Source: CAZOHN01 sp964579325 (GTDB lineage: Bacteria; Pseudomonadota; Alphaproteobacteria; Rhodobacterales; Rhodobacteraceae). From it: DNA of 6,370 bases. The stretch covers positions 1 through 6,370 of the forward strand of contig CAZOHN010000206.1 in assembly GCA_964579325.1 (NCBI GenBank). Direction: 5' to 3'. Shown piece by piece: positions 5,193 to 6,370 of this stretch. The notes under the pieces are model-generated. The model was not told the origin of the DNA, made no database searches, and saw only the letters and a program-made list of their open reading frames with translations. The position numbers were made by a program, and so were the translations under genes. Numbering within the stretch: the first letter of the stretch is position 1; each line of letters opens with the position of its first letter.

Positions 5193-5270
5193 GGCGCGAT
5201 CCTCCTCCAGGCTGGTGCCAATGAGGAAATGTGTCGCCGGGGCGGGCCCTGCGCCATGACCTGAATCAAC

Positions 5271-5297
5271 CTGCGCGGGCGTTGCCGGCCCGCGCGG
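5271..5297 (-). terminator. GC-rich hairpin just after the M48 gene
   Basis: GCGCGGGC (5273-5280) and GCCCGCGC (5288-5295) pair perfectly around a seven-base loop, and the stem extends to 5271/5297 with one G-T pair. It starts six bases after the stop of the M48 gene (minus strand). What follows on that strand is AGGTTGATTC, which has only a weak T content. This is the strongest hairpin in the window by position and stem length, and it probably separates the M48 transcript from the DUF6455 pair. Confidence 0.5.
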
Positions 5298-5302
5298 TTC
5301 AC

Positions 5303-6031
5303 TCAGCGCAGCGCGGCGAGCGTCCGCTGGACGGTGACCCGGCGCTCGGCGTTGGGCGGGTGCGAGCCGAGGAACCGGTTGCCGGGGTCGGGCAGCCGCG
5401 CGAAGAAGTCGGCGCCGCGGGCGGGATCGAAGCCGGCGCGGAAGGCCACGACGGTGCCCAGCGCATCGGCCTCGAGCTCGAACTCCTTGGAGTAGGTGCG
5501 CGCGCCCACCGTGGCGCCGATCCGTGAGGCGGTCTCCACGTCTGTCGCGCCGGCGATCGAGGCGAGCGTGCCGAAGATGAGTGCGCCGGCCATCGCGGTC
5601 TGCTGGGTGCGGGCGAGGTGCCCCGCGATGTGATGGCCGGCCTCATGGCCGAGGATGAAGGCAAGCTCATCCTGGTTGCGGGCTTCGGCGATGAGCGAGA
5701 GCGTGAAGGCAATGATCGGCCGCCCGCCCTCGTCGAGCGTCTGGAAGGCGTTGGGAGGCTGGCCGGGCCGGTCATCGATGACGATGCGGAAGTCGCAGTC
5801 GAGCTGGGGCGACCGCGCGCGGCATTCGCGCTCGGCGACGGGCTCGACGGCGGCGACGACGCTGACGAAGTTCTGCGCTGCGGTCCGGGCGTCGAGCCGT
5901 GGCCCGGTGGGCAGGGTGGCGGCCGGGGCGGCGGGGGCAGGACGGGCGGGCTCGGGATAAGGCTCGCACGACGCAAGGGCGAGAAGCGCAAGAAGTGCAA
6001 GAACGCGGTGTGTCATGGCGCTGTTTGTCAT
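5303..6031 (-). CDS. M48-family zinc metallopeptidase, lipoprotein
   Basis: The product has 242 residues from the ATG at 6031; a second ATG at 6016 would give 237. Both precede a lipoprotein signal (RVLALLALLALASC, lipobox LASC, Cys at residue 22 or 17). It should therefore be lipid-anchored in the periplasm. A Pro/Ala-rich linker follows (about 24-45). The peptidase core has HEAGHH (129-134, the HExxH zinc site), a hydrophobic stretch (146-162), then FELEADALG with E185 as the third zinc ligand and D189. It ends with GFDP, DPGNRFLGSHPPNAERR, a hallmark of M48 proteins related to BepA and LoiP. The usual NAF-x-x-PGG segment appears as NAFQTLDEGGRPIIAF, retaining NAF but not the PGG. Two cysteines (C70, C79) could pair in the periplasm. 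M48 lipoproteins of this kind usually act in envelope protein quality control; the substrate here is unknown. The long extension upstream to 6274 is rejected because the signal peptide would be internal. Confidence 0.9.
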   Translation of the reverse strand: MTNSAMTHRVLALLALLALASCEPYPEPARPAPAAPAATLPTGPRLDARTAAQNFVSVVAAVEPVAERECRARSPQLDCDFRIVIDDRPGQPPNAFQTLDEGGRPIIAFTLSLIAEARNQDELAFILGHEAGHHIAGHLARTQQTAMAGALIFGTLASIAGATDVETASRIGATVGARTYSKEFELEADALGTVVAFRAGFDPARGADFFARLPDPGNRFLGSHPPNAERRVTVQRTLAALR

Positions 6032-6038
6032 GGCGCGG

Positions 6039-6044
6039 AGTGTA
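6039..6044 (-). promoter_or_regulatory. Candidate -10 box of the M48 gene, possibly leaderless
   Basis: On the minus strand TACACT (preceded by TGC, an extended -10 feature) lies seven bases before the ATG at 6031. A transcript starting at the usual distance would begin at or next to the start codon. No ribosome-binding site precedes either possible ATG, which fits a leaderless message. No convincing -35 box is seen; TTTCCT is 16 bases upstream. Confidence 0.35.
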
Positions 6045-6093
6045 GCACCGCGAACGCGCGAGGAAAGTGTCGGCGCGCGGTAGAGCGGTGGAC

Positions 6094-6121
6094 TTGCAAA
6101 GCGCCGCCAGTGTCTTAGGCT
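6094..6121 (+). promoter_or_regulatory. Candidate promoter of the small gene at 6128
   Basis: TTGCAA (6094-6099) and TAGGCT (6116-6121) are 16 bases apart. The -10-like box ends six bases before the ATG at 6128, so the transcript would start near the A of the start codon. AGG at 6117-6119 is the only ribosome-binding-like sequence and lies inside the proposed -10 box. Confidence 0.35.
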
Positions 6122-6127
6122 TGCCAC

Positions 6128-6370
6128 ATGTTTACCATCGAACACGATTTCGACGCGACAGTCATCACCCTCGTCGACGAGGGTAGCCGGCACCTGCAGG
6201 AGGACGTGACGATTCACGCCTTCGAGGATTGCGTGACGGTCGAGCAGTACGACCCGCGCACCGACAGCGTCCACAAGGTAACGCTTTCGCAGCTTCAGCT
6301 GCGCGACCTTGCCGCCGCGATGGACCTGCCGGAGGGGGTATACAGGATCACGGCGAAAAAGCAGACCTAG
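6128..6370 (+). CDS. Small hypothetical protein of 80 residues
   Basis: The gene is complete, from the ATG at 6128 to the TAG at 6368-6370, the last base of the window. The protein begins MFTIEHDFDATVITLVDEG and has alternating hydrophobic and charged residues typical of beta strands (VITLV, VTIHAF, CVTVEQY, HKVTLS). A short helix follows (LQLRDLAAAMDLP), then a basic end (GVYRITAKKQT). There is one cysteine (near residue 35) and no signal peptide or membrane segment, so it is probably cytoplasmic. The compact strand-rich pattern and good codon use for this GC-rich genome support a real gene. I recall similar small proteins annotated as hypothetical in Rhodobacterales but know no function. 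It diverges from the M48 gene with 96 bases between their starts, so the two may share a control region. Confidence 0.75.
   Translation: MFTIEHDFDATVITLVDEGSRHLQEDVTIHAFEDCVTVEQYDPRTDSVHKVTLSQLQLRDLAAAMDLPEGVYRITAKKQT

Noticed and set aside
4899..5264. Plus-strand frame of about 120 residues opposite the DUF6455-type pair
   Set aside because: The minus-strand genes have strong ribosome-binding sites and matching cysteine motifs; this frame has neither.
6032..6274. Upstream extension of the M48 gene
   Set aside because: It would bury a perfect lipoprotein signal peptide inside the protein and would run across the whole start region of the gene at 6128.

Overview
The window is GC-rich and densely coding. 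It reads as a chromosomal piece of an alphaproteobacterium, most likely in the Rhodobacterales (Paracoccaceae/Roseobacteraceae). The reasons are the coaBC-dut-moeB gene order, two small proteins of the DUF6455 type, a VPLPA-like PEP-CTERM tail and a Rhodobacterales-type M48 lipoprotein. This assignment comes from recognising protein families; no search was run.

Layout: (1) 1-185, the 3' end of a ChaN-like haem-binding lipoprotein gene, then a short spacer with GC-rich hairpins. (2) 346-3061, a tightly coupled plus-strand operon: coaBC (coenzyme A synthesis), dut (dUTPase) and a MoeB/ThiF-like adenylyltransferase with an added N-terminal membrane domain. Both junctions are 4-base stop/start overlaps (GTGA, ATGA). 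(3) 3198-4025, a secreted protein of unknown function ending in a VPLPP variant of the PEP-CTERM/VPLPA-CTERM sorting signal, behind its own plausible promoter. (4) 4026-4445, about 420 bases with no convincing gene but with two short perfect palindromes and a potential branched hairpin. (5) 4446-4520, tRNA-Phe(GAA) on the minus strand with an encoded CCA and a good promoter that overlaps the stop codon of the gene before it. (6) 4633-5192, minus strand, two overlapping genes for small paralogous proteins with identically placed cysteines (DUF6455 type). (7) 5303-6031, minus strand, an M48 zinc metallopeptidase lipoprotein. (8) 6128-6370, plus strand, a small conserved-looking hypothetical gene diverging from the M48 gene.

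The coaBC-dut-moeB operon joins housekeeping cofactor and nucleotide metabolism with sulfur-carrier activation. The rest is envelope-related (ChaN-like, PEP-CTERM, M48) or uncharacterised. No CRISPR array, insertion sequence, phage gene or clear defence system is visible. The features most worth follow-up are the tandem DUF6455 pair, the membrane-anchored E1-like enzyme, the variant sorting signal and the structured gap beside tRNA-Phe.
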